Shown here one piece after another: positions 11,132 to 26,100 of a DNA stretch of 64,000 nucleotides (its first letter is position 1; the number at the start of each line of letters is the position of its first letter). The notes beneath the pieces were generated by a model. It saw nothing but the letters and a program-made list of their open reading frames with translations. It was not told the origin of the DNA and searched no databases. The translations under genes and the position numbers were made by a program. The stretch spans positions 143,501 through 207,500 of the forward strand of contig JAUJYZ010000404.1 of the NCBI GenBank assembly GCA_033675265.1. Direction: 5' to 3'. The stretch comes from Actinostola sp. cb2023 (lineage: Eukaryota; Cnidaria; Anthozoa; Actiniaria; Actinostolidae).

Positions 11132-14100
11132 ATGGCGCAGTTGACTTGTGTTAAACTTTCACTTTTCCTGTGTCTTCTTTCTATTCTACCAATCGTCTAC
11201 TCGAACAACGATACAAGTAAGTTTTTCTTTCGCTAACGTTTGAACGGATTTCTGTTTCGAGAGACTTTGGAAAGGGAAACTAGAACACAAAACAACGGGT
11301 CGATTTCAACGAGAAACCTTCAAATTCTGGGAATTTCTGCAACTGGATAGCTTGCAAAAACATCGATTCTCGTTGTGCGATCTGTATCTTACCTATTGCT
11401 CTTAAAGCAATATAGTTTCATCTCGATATAGTCATCTAAAAGAGTGCTGTATGGACTGTATCTGTGAAGTTTGGTAATTTTGATGCCAAAATTATGGAAC
11501 TCACTTCCGTCCCAGGCATTCAAGATAGAAGCTTAAAGCTTACTGCAAACGAAACGAAATATGCAGAAGTGCAGGGATATATTTTCTCAGGGTTCTTTTC
11601 TTTGAATTCAAGTGTGATTGTAAATCAGACGGAGGAATATGGAACCAAAATTTCCTGAATCTATAGAACAGCAAGTTATTACACGTACATCAGGGAGGGG
11701 AGGGAGAGTCATAATTTGTAACGTGTGATATGGCTTGTTTCAAATTCCTGAATTGTGTTTTTATTGTAGAGTGCTGCTTTATATCCGTGCAAATAGTTCT
11801 AGCTATTTAGAGCATATTTTATTTTGTTATCAATTAATAAGCTATTAACTTGATACATTATGTATTCAAGCATGACGATCACATGACATGCTTGTTACTG
11901 TATCACCTTCATTTGTTTCTACTGTGCTATGATAACATTCTAAGGTGCATTTCTCATTTCTTTTTACTGTATCACCTTCATTTGTTTCTATTGTGCTATG
12001 ATAACATTCTAAGGTGCATTTCTCATTTCTTTTTACTGTATCACCTTCATGTATCACCTTCATGTGTTTCTATTGTGCTATGATAACATTCTAAGGTGCA
12101 TTTCTCATTTCTTTTTACTGTATCACCTTCATTTGTTTCTATTGTGCTATGATAACATTCTAAGGTGCATTTCTCATTTCTTTTTACTGTATCACCTTCA
12201 TTTGTTTCTATTGTGCTATGATAACATTCTAAGGTGCATTTCTCATTTCTTTTTACTGTATCACCTTCATTTGTTTCTATTGTGCTATGATAACATTCTA
12301 AGGTGCATTTCTCATTTCTTTTTACTGTATCACCTTCATTTGTTTCTATTGTGCTATGATAACATTCTAAGGTGCATTTCTCATTTCTTTTTACTGTATC
12401 ACCTTCATTTGTTTCTATTGTGCTATGATAACATTCTAAGGTGCATTTCTCATTTCTTTTTACTGTATCACCTTCATTTGTTTCTATTGTGCTATGATAA
12501 CATTCTAAAGTGCATTTCTCATTTCTTTTTACTGTATCACCTTCATTTGTTTCTATTGTGTTATGATAACATCTCATGATAACATTCTAAGGTGCATTTC
12601 TCATTGCTTTTTACTGTATCACCTTCATTTGTTTCTATTGTGCTATGATAACATTCTAAGGTGCATTTCTCATTTCTTTTTACTGTATCACCTTCATTTG
12701 TTTCTACTGTGCTATGATAACATTCTAAGGTGCATTTCTCATTTCTTTTTACTGTATCACCTTCATTTGTTTCTATTGTGCTATGATAACATTCTAAGGT
12801 GCATTTCTCATTTCTTTTTACTGTATCACCTTCATTTGTTTCTATTGTGCTATGATAACATTCTAAGGTGCATTTCTCATTTCTTTTTACTGTATCACCT
12901 TCATTTGTTTCTATTGTGCTATGATAACATTCTAAGGTGCATTTCTCATTTCTTTTTACTGTATCACCTTCATTTGTTTCTATTGTGCTATGATAACATT
13001 CTAAGGTGCATTTCTCATTTCTTTTTACTGTATCACCTTCATTTGTTTCTATTGTGCTATGATAACATTCTAAGGTGCATTTCTCATTTCTTTTTACTGT
13101 ATCACCTTCATTTGTTTCTATTGTGCTATGATAACATTCTAAGGTGCATTTCTCATTTCTTTTTACTGTATCACCTTCATTTGTTTCTATTGTGCTATGA
13201 TAACATTCTAAGGTGCATTTCTCATTTCTTTTTACTGTATCACCTTCATTTGTTTCTATTGTGCTATGATAACATTCTAAGGTGCATTTCTCATTTCTTT
13301 TTACTGTATCACCTTCATTTGTTTCTATTGTGCTATGATAACATTCTAAGGTGCATTTCTCATTTCTTTTTACTGTATCACCTTCATTTGTTTCTATTGT
13401 GCTATGATAACATTCTAAGGTGCATTTCTCATTTCTTTTTACTGTATCACCTTCATTTGTTTCTACTGTGCTATGATAACATTCTAAGGTGCATTTCTCA
13501 TTTCTTTTTACTGTATCACCTTCATTTGTTTCTATTGTGCTATGATAACATTCTAAGGTGCATTTCTCATTTCTTTTTACTGTATCACCTTCATTTGTTT
13601 CTATTGTGCTATGATAACATTCTAAGGTGCATTTCTCATTTCTTTTTACTGTATCACCTTCATTTGTTTCTATTGTGCTATGATAACATTCTAAGGTGCA
13701 TTTCTCATTTCTTTTTACTGTATCACCTTCATTTGTTTCTATTGTGCTATGATAACATTCTAAGGTGCATTTCTCATTTCTTTTTACTGTATCACCTTCA
13801 TTTGTTTCTATTGTGCTATGATAACATTCTAAGGTGCATTTCTCATTTCTTTTTACTGTATCACCTTCATTTGTTTCTATTGTGCTATGATAACATTCTA
13901 AGGTGCATTTCTCATTTCTTTTTTACTGTATCACCTTCATTTGTTTCTATTGTGCTATGATAACATTCTAAGGTGCATTTCTCATTTCTTTTTACTGTAT
14001 CACCTTCATTTGTTTCTACTGTGCTATGATAACATTCTAAGGTGCATTTCTCATTTCTTTTTACTGTATCACCTCACCTTCATTTGTTTCTATTGTGCTA

Positions 14101-17100
14101 TGATAACATTCTAAGGTGCATTTCTCATTTCTTTTTACTGTATCACCTTCATTTGTTTCTATTGTGCTATGAAAACATTCTAAGGTGCATTTCTCATTTC
14201 TTTTTACTGTATCACCTTCATTTGTTTCTATTGTGCTATGATAACATTCTAAGGTGCATTTCTCATTCTTTTTTTTACTGTATCACCTTCATTTGTTTCT
14301 ATTGTGTTATATGATAACATTCTAAGGTGCATTTCTCATTTCTTTTTACTGTATCACCTTCATTTGTTTCTATTGTGCTATGATAACATTCTAAGGTGCA
14401 TTTCTCATTTCTTTTTACTGTATCACCTTCATTTGTTTCTATTGTGCTATGATAACATTCTAAGGTGCATTTCTCATTTCTTTTTACTGTATCACCTTCA
14501 TTTGTTTCTATTGTGCTATGATAACATTCTAAGGTGCATTTCTCATTTCTTTTTACTGTATCACCTTCATTTGTTTCTATTGTGCTATGATAACATTCTA
14601 AGGTGCATTTCTCATTTCTTTTTACTGTATCACCTTCATTTGTTTCTATTGTGCTATGATAACATTCTAAGGTGCATTTCTCATTTCTTTTTACTGTATC
14701 ACCTTCATTTGTTTCTATTGTGCTATGATAACATTCTAAGGTGCATTTCTCATTTCTTTTTTACTGTATCACCTTCATTTGTTTCTATTGTGCTATGATA
14801 ACATTCTAAGGTGCATTTCTCATTTCTTTTTACTGTATCACCTTCATTTGTTTCTATTGTGCTATGATAACATTCTAAGGTGCATTTCTCATTTCTTTTT
14901 ACTGTATCACCTTCATTTGTTTCTATTGTGCTATGATAACATTCTAAGGTGCATTTCTCATTTTTTTTACTGTATCACCTTCATTTGTTTCTATTGTGCT
15001 ATGATAACATTCTAAGGTGCATTTCTCATTTCTTTTTACTGTATCACCTTCATTTGTTTCTATTGTGCTATGATAACATTCTAAGGTGCATTTCTCATTT
15101 CTTTTTACTGTATCACCTTCATTTGTTTCTATTGTGCTATGATAACATTCTAAGGTGCATTTCTCATTTCTTTTTACTGTATCACCTTCATTTGTTTCTA
15201 TTGTGCTATGATAACATTCTAAGGTGCATTTCTCATTTCTTTTTACTGTATCACCTTCATTTGTTTCTATTGTGCTATGATAACATTCTAAGGTGCATTT
15301 CTCATTTCTTTTTACTGTATCACCTTCATTTGTTTCTATTGTGCTATGATAACATTCTAAGGTGCATTTCTCATTTCTTTTTACTGTATCACCTTCATTT
15401 GTTTCTATTGTGCTATGATAACATTCTAAGGTGCATTTCTCATTTCTTTTTACTGTATCACCTTCATTTGTTTCTATTGTGCTATGATAACATTCTAAGG
15501 TGCATTTCTCATTTCTTTTTACTGTATCACCTTCATTTGTTTCTATTGTGCTATGATAACATTCTAAGGTGCATTTCTCATTTCTTTTTACTGTATCACC
15601 TTCATTTGTTTCTATTGTGCTATGATAACATTCTAAGGTGCATTTCTCATTTCTTTTTACTGTATCACCTTCATTTGTTTCTATTGTGCTATGATAACAT
15701 TCTAAGGTGCATTTCTCATTTCTTTTTACTGTATCACCTTCATTTGTTTCTACTGTGCTATGATAACATTCTAAGGTGCATTTCTCATTTCTTTTTACTG
15801 TATCACCTTCATTTGTTTCTATTGTGCTATGATAACATTCTAAGGTGCATTTCTCATTTCTTTTTACTGTATCACCTTCATTTGTTTCTATTGTGCTATG
15901 ATAACATTCTAAGGTGCATTTCTCATTTCTTTTTACTGTATCACCTTCATTTGTTTCTATTGTGCTATGATAACATTCTAAGGTGCATTTCTCATTTCTT
16001 TTTACTGTATCACCTTCATTTGTTTCTATTGTGCTATGATAACATTCTAAGGTGCATTTCTCATTTCTTTTTACTGTATCACCTCATTCATTTGTTTCTA
16101 TTGTGCTATGATAACATTCTAAGGTGCATTTCTCATTTCTTTTTACTGTATCACCTTCATTTGTTTCTATTGTGCTATGATAACATTCTAAGGTGCATTT
16201 CTCATTTCTTTTTACTGTATCACCTTCATTTGTTTCTATTGTGCTATGATAACATTCTAAGGTGCATTTCTCATTTCTTTTTACTGTATCACCTTCATTT
16301 GTTTCTATTGTGCTATGATAACATTCTAAGGTGCATTTCTCATTTCTTTTTACTGTATCACCTTCATTTGTTTCTATTGTGCTATGATAACATTCTAAGG
16401 TGCATTTCTCATTTCTTTTTACTGTATCACCTTCATTTGTTTCTATTGTGCTATGATAACATTCTAAGGTGCATTTCTCATTTCTTTTTACTGTATCACC
16501 TTCATTTGTTTCTATTGTGCTATGATAACATTCTAAGGTGCATTTCTCATTTCTTTTTACTGTATCACCTTCATTTGTTTCTATTGTGCTATGATAACAT
16601 TCTAAGGTGCATTTCTCATTTCTTTTTACTGTATCACCTTCATTTGTTTCTATTGTGCTATGATAACATTCTAAGGTGCATTTCTCATTTCTTTTTACTG
16701 TATCACCTTCATTTGTTTCTATTGTGCTATGATAACATTCTAAGGTGCATTTCTCATTTCTTTTTACTGTATCACCTTCATTTGTTTCTATTGTGCTATG
16801 ATAACATATGATAACATTCTAAGGTGCATTTCTCATTTCTTTTTACTGTATCACCTTCATTTGTTTCTATTGTGCTATGATAACATTCTAAGGTGCATTT
16901 CTCATTTCTTTTTACTGTATCACCTTCATTTGTTTCTATTGTGCTATGATAACATTCTAAGGTGCATTTCTCATTTCTTTTTACTGTATCACCTTCATTT
17001 GTTTCTATTGTGCTATGATAACATTCTAAGGTGCATTTCTCATTTCTTTTTACTGTATCACCTTCATTTGTTTCTATTGTGATATGATAACATTCTAAGG

Positions 17101-20100
17101 TGCATTTCTCATTTCTTTTTACTGTATCACCTTCATTTGTTTCTATTGTGCTATGATAACATTCTCTGCAAGGTGCATTTCTCATTTCTTTTTACTGTAT
17201 CACCTTCATTTGTTTCTACTGTGCTATGATAACATTCTAAGGTGCATTTCTCATTTCTTTTTACTGTATCACCTTCATTTGTTTCTATTGTGCTATGATA
17301 ACATTCTAAGGTGCATTTCTCATTTCTTTTTACTGTATCACCTTCATTTGTTTCTATTGTGCTATGATAACATTCTAAGGTGCATTTCTCATTTCTTTTT
17401 ACTGTATCACCTTCATTTGTTTCTACTGTGCTATGATAACATTCTAAGGTGCATTTCTCATTTCTTTTTACTGTATCACCTTCATTTGTTTCTATTGTGC
17501 TATGATAACATTCTAAGGTGCATTTCTCATTTCTTTTTACTGTATCACCTTCATTTGTTTCTATTGTGCTATGATAACATTCTAAGGTGCATTTCTCATT
17601 TCTTTTTACTGTATCACCTTCATTTGTTTCTATTGTGCTATGATAACATTCTAAGGTGCATTTCTCATTTCTTTTTACTGTATCACCTTCATTTGTTTCT
17701 ACTGTGCTATGATAACATTCTAAGGTGCATTTCTCATTTCTTTTTACTGTATCACCTTCATTTGTTTCTATTGTGCTATGATAACATTCTAAGGTGCATT
17801 TCTCATTTCTTTTTACTGTATCACCTTCATTTGTTTCTACTGTGCTATGATAACATTCTAAGGTGCATTTCTCATTTCTTTTTACTGTATCACCTTCATT
17901 TGTTTCTATTGTGCTATGATAACATTCTAAGGTGCATTTTCATTTCTTTTTACTGTATCACCTTCATTTGTTTCTATTGTGCTATGATAACATTCTAAGG
18001 TGCATTTCTCATTTCTTTTTTACTGTATCACCTTCATTTGTTTCTACTGTGCTATGATAACATTCTAAGGTGATAACATTCTAAGGTGGATTTCTCATTT
18101 CTCATTTCATTTCTTTTTACTGTATCACCTTCATTTGTTTCTATTGTGCTATGATAACATTCTAAGGTGCATTTCTCATTTCTTTTTACTGTATCACCTT
18201 CATTTGTTTCTACTGTGCTATGATAACATTCTAAGGTGCATTTCTCATTTCTTTTTACTGTATCACCTTCATTTGTTTCTATTGTGCTATGTTAACTTGT
18301 CGAGCAGAGGGGTGGGATGTAGGTGCCTTCACTACAGCAGAATTCCCGGCAATAAGCAACAAGCCAATAAGGAGGTAACCATGGCAACCTAGCCACAGGT
18401 CACCCCCTTCATGGGCACCTTGTCACACTGATTTCTCAGTGGAAAACTTGTTATACTTACCACTCCTTCTTCTATCAATGGCGGCTGGGTGGGTGGGGCA
18501 ACAGCAAAAACCCACAAGCTAACCAGCAATGGCAGAGCAAAGCAACGAGCAATGGCGGAGCAAGCGGCATGCGAGCAACGTGGCGAGCAACTGAGCCAGG
18601 CGCATGCGCAGTACCAATGATACCGCTGACCTGGCATCTCTCCTAGTTAACTTTGCTTACTAGTAACCACATTTAACTTGTCGAGCAGAGGGGTGGGATG
18701 TAGGTGCCTTCACTACAGCAGAATTCCCGGCAATAAGCAACAAGCCAATAAGGAGGTAACCATGGCAACCTAGCCACAGGTCACCCCCCAAGATATCCAA
18801 TTCCAAGCAACTGAAGTGCTTGGAGAAGGTGGACCGTGGCGAGGCCATGGTTATGTCCACCATCCCCAAAACAGAACTCCAAGCACACCATCCCTCAATC
18901 GCGCTATTATCATCATAAGACCCAGAAGTAGACAAACTTACCCAATCATGCCAGTTTTTTTAGAAGAATTTATAATCACGTCACAAGGGGTCTGAATGTA
19001 CTGTTTATATGCGTCACTTCTCCAACGGCCCATAAACTTGGATGAGATGATCTGGGATGCCCACTTTTGCTGCCATGGTTGCAGCACCAAATCCGGAAAC
19101 TATTACTGGAATAGTTTCCTTTACAGCCCGAAGCTTGCAAAATGAATCTCAATCGTTCTGTAACCAATTGACGAGATAACGGCTGTCCGTTCGCCATTAG
19201 AAACAGGGGGCCAGAATTGTTTACCCCGGCGTGTCAAATAGTCTAGAACTGCATGGACTGCGCAGATAGATGAGGACCCTTGGCCAATATAAATGAAACT
19301 TCCTTGGCGAAAAGGATCAGTTTTAGAAGCTTTTATGTTTAAACGCAAGCATGTAGGTAATGTAGCAGAGTCCACAGTCACATCCTCGGCCGATAAGTGA
19401 AACTTGGAGTCGAATGCAGAAAGACTTGGTACTGTAAATTCGGCAGATCTTAGAAACCCGAAATAAGCCATGGTACATGCTGCCCAGAACATGCAGTCAT
19501 TGTAGGCAGTTACATCCAGACTTGACCGTATCAATCTCAAGACTTCACAAGTCACTGGCAATCTCATATTTGTTCTAGCTACTCCTTGCATACGTTTGAT
19601 ACCTCTAACCACCCGCTGCAGTCGTAAACAATTTTGCAATGGATCTGCAAAACCTTGGTCAATATGTAAAGAGCGAACAGCAGACAAATATACTTTAATT
19701 GAAGAGTGTCGCAATGATTCTGCCAACATTGTTGCAAATAAACAAAGTGTCCATTCATCAGCTGGGCATGGAGAGCCAGATGATGAGAGGTGACCACTTG
19801 TATAACAGAAATCAATAAACTTTTTCTGTGCACTAGAATAGCTCCTATGTGTAGACTGGGCTAAACCCTGATGCATGAATGTTAAACAGCGACCTTCTAA
19901 GGAGTTTGAGACAAAAGCGCCAACAGCTGCTGCGGAACTGGTGTCGGAGATTTCTTTGCCAAAGGGGCCAATTGGCGGAAAACCTGCCAATTGAAACGAG
20001 ATAAAGCATCAGCTATGCCATTATGAACTCCTGGTACGTGAACAGCAGAAAACGTAAAACCCCACTGTGCTGCAGCAAGCAGCAAATTTCTCATCAGATG

Positions 20101-23100
20101 CATTATATTGGGCTCTTTCGATGTTCTAGCATTCAAAATATACACTACTGACTCATTGTCCACCCTAAAAAGTACTCGCTGGCGGCACCATCGATCCCCC
20201 CAAACATGAGCTGCAACCACCACTGGGAACAGTTCCTTGTATGCGATGGAAAGACCAAACTGGTCAGGAGACCACTGCCCATTAAACCATTCGGACTCCA
20301 CGAAAGCTCCAAAGCCAATGGTACCTGAAGAGTCTGAGCCAACACACACGTTGGGCGGATTCTCCAAGCCGGGAAACAAAAAGAAACTTATTCCATTCCA
20401 CTGGCCAAAGAAATCGAGCCACCATTTCAAGTCTTTTTTGAACTCTGAATTCAGACGAATTGGATGGTTGTCGTTACGGAAGCAACATATCAGGTCAATC
20501 ATACGGCGAAGGAAAGCGCGACCAGGCCATACGACCTTGCATGCGTGGTGGAGCAGACCTATCAACGATTGCAAATTTCTTTCTTGCGACACCATTTATA
20601 TACCCTGACCAAGCTAATAGCAAATCATATATAGCAGAAAATTTTTTCATCAGGAAGACGCGCTGTCTCAGCTACTGTATCCAATTCGATACCAAGAACC
20701 ACCATGCATGATGCTGGGCCCACACATTTTTGAGGGTGCAACGGGAGGCCTAGATCCTTAATCACCGAGGTAGCAATTGACAGATGATTAGCGCATATGG
20801 GTGAATTTGCAGGACCAGCAATAACAAAGTCATCTAAGTAATGCAGGATATCCTCGATTGAATAATTGGATTTCAAAATCCATTCTGCTGCCTCTGCCAC
20901 AGAATTAAAGATGCTAGGGGCAGATCGCAAGCCAAAGGGTAGCACAAGATCAATATAGAACTTTGACCGCCATCTCATTCCGAGCAAATGGCGATCAGCA
21001 GGGTGTACTGGAATATTCCTATAAGCAGTTTCAATGTCAAATTTTGCCAAAAGAGCTCCCTTCCCAAATTTTGTAAGCATGCTGATAATATCATCAATTT
21101 TAATGTATTGAAGAGACCACGCCTCCGCATCAATTCCATCATTTACGCTGTGGCCTGAAGGAGACGATAAAATCAAATAATCAGGCGCCACTTCCCAGGT
21201 TGGCCCTTTTTCGGAATCACGCCAAAACTGCTAATCTGGAGAGGATGAATTGGGCTAGAATCAAAGGGGCCAGCTACCCGTCCTAGCTTAACCTCATTAC
21301 CAAGGTACGCATCAATAACTGCAGCATGCTGATAGGCAGATGGTTTGTTCTTTTTTGCTGCTTTTAAGGAAACAGAGGCATCAAAACCTAGATTGAATCC
21401 TTCTTTAATACCTTGCAAAACTTGTGCAACCATTGCTCTATCTGGGTGGGTTTTTTGTAATTCATGCGAAAACTTTGCATAGTTCAATGGTGAAATGTTT
21501 GCTACTGCCGGAAGGGCTGCACACGATCCTAAAAGAGAACCAATATATTACAAATTGCCTATAGCGTTAACTAGTTTAACTACACATCGCAAATGAGAAC
21601 TGTAACAATGAACAATAGGAAGGTTAATTTTTATATAACATTCTCTAGTTTGTGCTTTTGTTTTCTTTATCATCTCTTCCTTCGCTTCACATCTGAATGC
21701 TCCTCATGACGGCTATGCTCTGATTTGGACGATCTTGAGTAGCAAGAGACACTGCGGTGCTCACCAGAACAGGTGCTACAGGCGTGACGGAAGCGGCACT
21801 GCGTAGAGGGGGCAATGCAACGCCCTGCATTCCACGAATGGCAGATGACTTTGGAGAATTTAGAGCCCTCTGCCTCTTGACCCGATGTAACCGTACTTGA
21901 GGCAGACACCCTCGGGCGTACCTGGCCCCAGCTGTATGGAAGTTATAGAGCTGAACACTCATCGTAGACCAGTTGATTTGCCTCTCAGCCGCTGCTTGCT
22001 CCCTGAACTCTTTGTCATAGTTTAGCCATGCACTGCCGCTAAACTGGCGATAAGTACGTAAAATGAGCAGCTTATACTTTATCAAGTCCACCCAGCGGTT
22101 TGGGAAAATAAGACCCCAAGATAAGTGAGAAGATTGTAAAGGCCTCCAACCATGTGACAATATCGTTTATCTGGCGTTTGTTCTTTTTAGGGGTAGGAGA
22201 GAACACCAAACGTCCTTCGAACATCAACTGCGGTTCTGGCTCGTTAAAGGAGATGTTCTCGGGTAATAGATCTTCAAAATTTACGTACTTGCCAAGTATT
22301 ATTTTATTGAGATACAACTTTGTATGGCACGGGGGAATAACCCGGGCCGATTACGAAGGGCTGCTGAAAGGTTGGAGCCAATCCGGGCGACTGTATAACG
22401 CTTTCGAGTGTAGAACTTCCCGCGGCGCTATTTAGAGCCGCCGATTGATGTGAAGCGAACGGTGACACAAATGACGGCACAACAAGGGTATTGAACGTAC
22501 CTGAACTGGCTGAAGAAGACGACGCAGGAATGCCGGTTGCCGAACCCATAGGCATAGTAGCGGCCACATGTGTAGGATTTGGTGCGATATTTGTCGCTGA
22601 TGGCCATGGTAAGGTTGTTCCTGCTTGACCAAGAAGGGCCGCCTGTTCGGCGATGGAATTTGTCCTTGTAGTTGTAGCCAAAGGTCCAGCCAACGGCAAA
22701 GGGGTGCTGGTCGCCACAATGCTTGGTACCGGCAGCGATGGCGCGATTCCCGCCGAAAGTAATGCCGAGTTTACCATCGAGGACAACGGGGCCTTCATCG
22801 CTTCAATTAACGAGGCGATTAATTCCGAAGATGCCACGGTACCCGAAGGCGAAGCAGGAGTGACCGTGGGCGAAGCCGCCACCAAAGAAGTACAAGTGGT
22901 AGTGGTAGTGGTAGGTGAATCGGTCGATGAACTTGAAGACGACGGGATGAAACTGTCCCTGCTGTTTCTCGTCTCTCGAGGCATGATTCCTATTAAACCA
23001 AATACTCCCCAAAGATAACTTCGCTTTTAAAAGGCAGATCACCTTCATTTGTTTCTATTGCTATGTAGTTGTACAGGCAATCACTTTGCAGAAATTCGGA

Positions 23101-26100
23101 ACCAACCAGGCGAAAGCAACAGCAAAAACCCACAAGCTAACCAGCAATGGCAGAGCAAAGCAACGAGCAATGGCGGAGCAAGCGGCATGCGAGCAACGTG
23201 GCGAGCAACTGAGCCAGGCGCATGCGCAGTACCAATGATACCGCTGACCTGGCATCTCTCCTAGTTAACTTTGCTTACTAGTAACCACATATAACATTCT
23301 AAGGTGCATTTCTCATTTCTTTTTACTGTATCACCTTCATTTGTTTCTACTGTGCTATGATAACATTCTAAGGTGCATTTCTCATTTCTTTTTACTGTAT
23401 CACCTTCATTTGTTTCTACTGTGCTATGATAACATTCTAAGGTGCATTTCTCATTTCTTTTTACTGTATCACCTTCATTTGTTTCTATTGTGCTATGATA
23501 ACATTCTAAGGTGCATTTCTCATTTCTTTTTACTGTATCACCTTCATTTGTTTCTACTGTGCTATGATAACATGATAACATTCTAAGGTGCATTTCTCAT
23601 TTCTTTTTACTGTATCACCTTCATTTGTTTCTATTGTGCTATGATAACATTCTAAGGTGCATTTCTCATTTCTTTTTACTGTATCACCTTCATTTGTTTC
23701 TATTGTGCTATGATAACATTCTAAGGTGCATTTCTCATTTCTTTTTACTGTATCACCTTCATTTGTTTCTACTGTGCTATGATAACATTCTAAGGTGCAT
23801 TTCTCATTTCTTTTTACTGTATCACCTTCATTTGTTTCTATTGTGCTATGATAACATTCTAAGGTGCATTTCTCATTTCTTTTTACTGTATCACCTTCAT
23901 TGTTTTTCTACTGTGCTATGATAACATTCTAAGGTGCATTTCTCATTTCTTTTTACTGTATCACCTTCATTTGTTTCTATTGTGCTATGACAACATTCTA
24001 AGGTGCATTTCTCATTTCTCTTTACTGTATCACCTTCATTTGTTTCTATTGTGCTATGATAACATTCTAAGGTGCATTTCTCATTTCTTTTTACTGTATC
24101 ACCTTCATTTGTTTCTACTGTGCTATGATAACATTCTAAGGTGCATTTCTCATTTCTTTTTACTGTATCACCTTCATTTGTTTCTATTGTGCTATGATAA
24201 CATTCTAAGGTGCATTTCTCATTTCTTTTTACTGTATCACCTTCATTTGTTTCTACTGTGCTATGATAACATTCTAAGGTGCATTTCTCATTTCTTTTTA
24301 CTGTATCACCTTCATTTGTTTCTATTGTGCTATGATAACATTCTAAGGTGCATTTCTCATTTCTTTTTACTGTATCACCTTCATTTGTTTCTACTGTGCT
24401 ATGATAACATTCTAAGGTGCATTTCTCATTTCTTTTTACTGTATCACCTTCATTTGTTTCTATTGTGCTATGATAACATTCTAAGGTGCATTTCTCATTT
24501 CTTTTTACTGTATCACCTTCATTTGTTTCTATTGTGCTATGATAACATTCTAAGGTGCATTTCTCATTTCTTTTTACTGTATCACCTTCATTTGTTTCTA
24601 CTGTGCTATGATAACATTCTAAGGTGCATTTCTCATTTCTTTTTACTGTATCACCTTCATTTGTTTCTATTGTGCTATGATAACATTCTAAGGTGCATTT
24701 CTCATTTCTTTTTACTGTATCACCTTCATTTGTTTCTACTGTGCTATGATAACATTCTAAGGTGCATTTCTCATTTCTTTTTACTGTATCACCTTCATTT
24801 GTTTCTACTGTGCTATGATAACATTCTAAGGTGCATTTCTCATTTCTTTTTACTGTATCACCTTCATTTGTTTCTATTGTGCTATGATAACATTCTAAGG
24901 TGCATTTCTCATTTCTTTTTACTGTATCACCTTCATTTGTTTCTATTGTGCTATGATAACATTCTAAGGTGCATTTCTCATTTCTTTTTACTGTATCACC
25001 TTCATTTGTTTCTATTGTGCTATAATGATAACATTCTAAGGTGCATTTCTCATTTCTTTTTACTGTATCACCTTCATTTGTTTCTACTGTGCTATGATAA
25101 CATTCTAAGGTGCATTTCTCATTTCTTTTTACTGTATCACCTTCATTTGTTTCTACTGTGCTATGATAACATTCTAAGGTGCATTTCTCATTTCTTTTTA
25201 CTGTATCACCTTCATTTGTTTCTATTGTGCTATGATAACATTCTAAGGTGCATTTCTCATTTCTTTTTACTGTATCACCTTCATTTGTTTCTACTGTGCT
25301 ATGATAACATTCTAAGGTGCATTTCTCATTTCTTTTTACTGTATCACCTTCATTTGTTTCTATTGTGCTATGATAACATTCTAAGGTGCATTTCTCATTT
25401 CTTTTTACTGTATCACCTTCATTTGTTTCTACTGTGCTATGATAACATTCTAAGGTGCATTTCTCATTTCTTTTTACTGTATCACCTTCATTTGTTTCTA
25501 TTGTGCTATGATAACATTCTAAGGTGCATTTCTCATTTCTTTTTACTGTATCACCTTCATTTGTTTCTACTGTGCTATGATAACATTCTAAGGTGCATTT
25601 CTCATTTCTTTTTACTGTATCACCTTCATTTGTTTCTATTGTGCTATGATAACATTCTAAGGTGCATTTCTCATTTCTTTTTACTGTATCACCTTCATTT
25701 GTTTCTACTGTGCTATGATAACATTCTAAGGTGCATTTCTCATTTCTTTTTACTGTATCACCTTCATTTGTTTCTACTGTGCTATGATAACATTCTAAGG
25801 TGCATTTCTCATTTCTTTTTACTGTATCACCTTCATTTGTTTCTATTGTGCTATGATAACATTCTAAGGTGCATTTCTCATTTCTTTTTACTGTATCACC
25901 TTCATTTGTTTCTACTGTGCTATGATAACATTCTAAGGTGCATTTCTCATTTCTTTTTACTGTATCACCTTCATTTGTTTCTACTGTGCTATGATAACAT
26001 TCTAAGGTGCATTTCTCATTGCTTTTTACTGTATCACCTTCATTTGTTTCTATTGTGCTATGATAACATTCTAAGGTGCATTTCTCATTTCTTTTTACTG

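Larger units (their letters stand above)
18292..23290 (-). mobile_element. DIRS-type (PAT/Ngaro-like) tyrosine-recombinase retrotransposon, 4999 bp
   Basis: The element lies on the minus strand with the order A1 - gag - RT/RNase H - tyrosine recombinase - B1 - A2 - B2. This is the split-direct-repeat layout of PAT, Ngaro and related DIRS-order elements. The A copies (174 bp) and B copies (116 bp) look identical on inspection. The satellite reads ...GCTATG at 18291 and resumes ATAACATTCT at 23291, which together restore an intact unit, so there is no target duplication, as expected for recombinase-mediated insertion. The coding regions carry several frameshifts. No methyltransferase domain was recognised between RNase H and the recombinase. 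Confidence 0.93.

Noticed and set aside
18292..23290. LTR retrotransposon or bacterial integrase insertion
   Set aside because: No LTRs or DDE integrase; split direct repeats, RT/RNase H, and a tyrosine recombinase identify a DIRS-order element.
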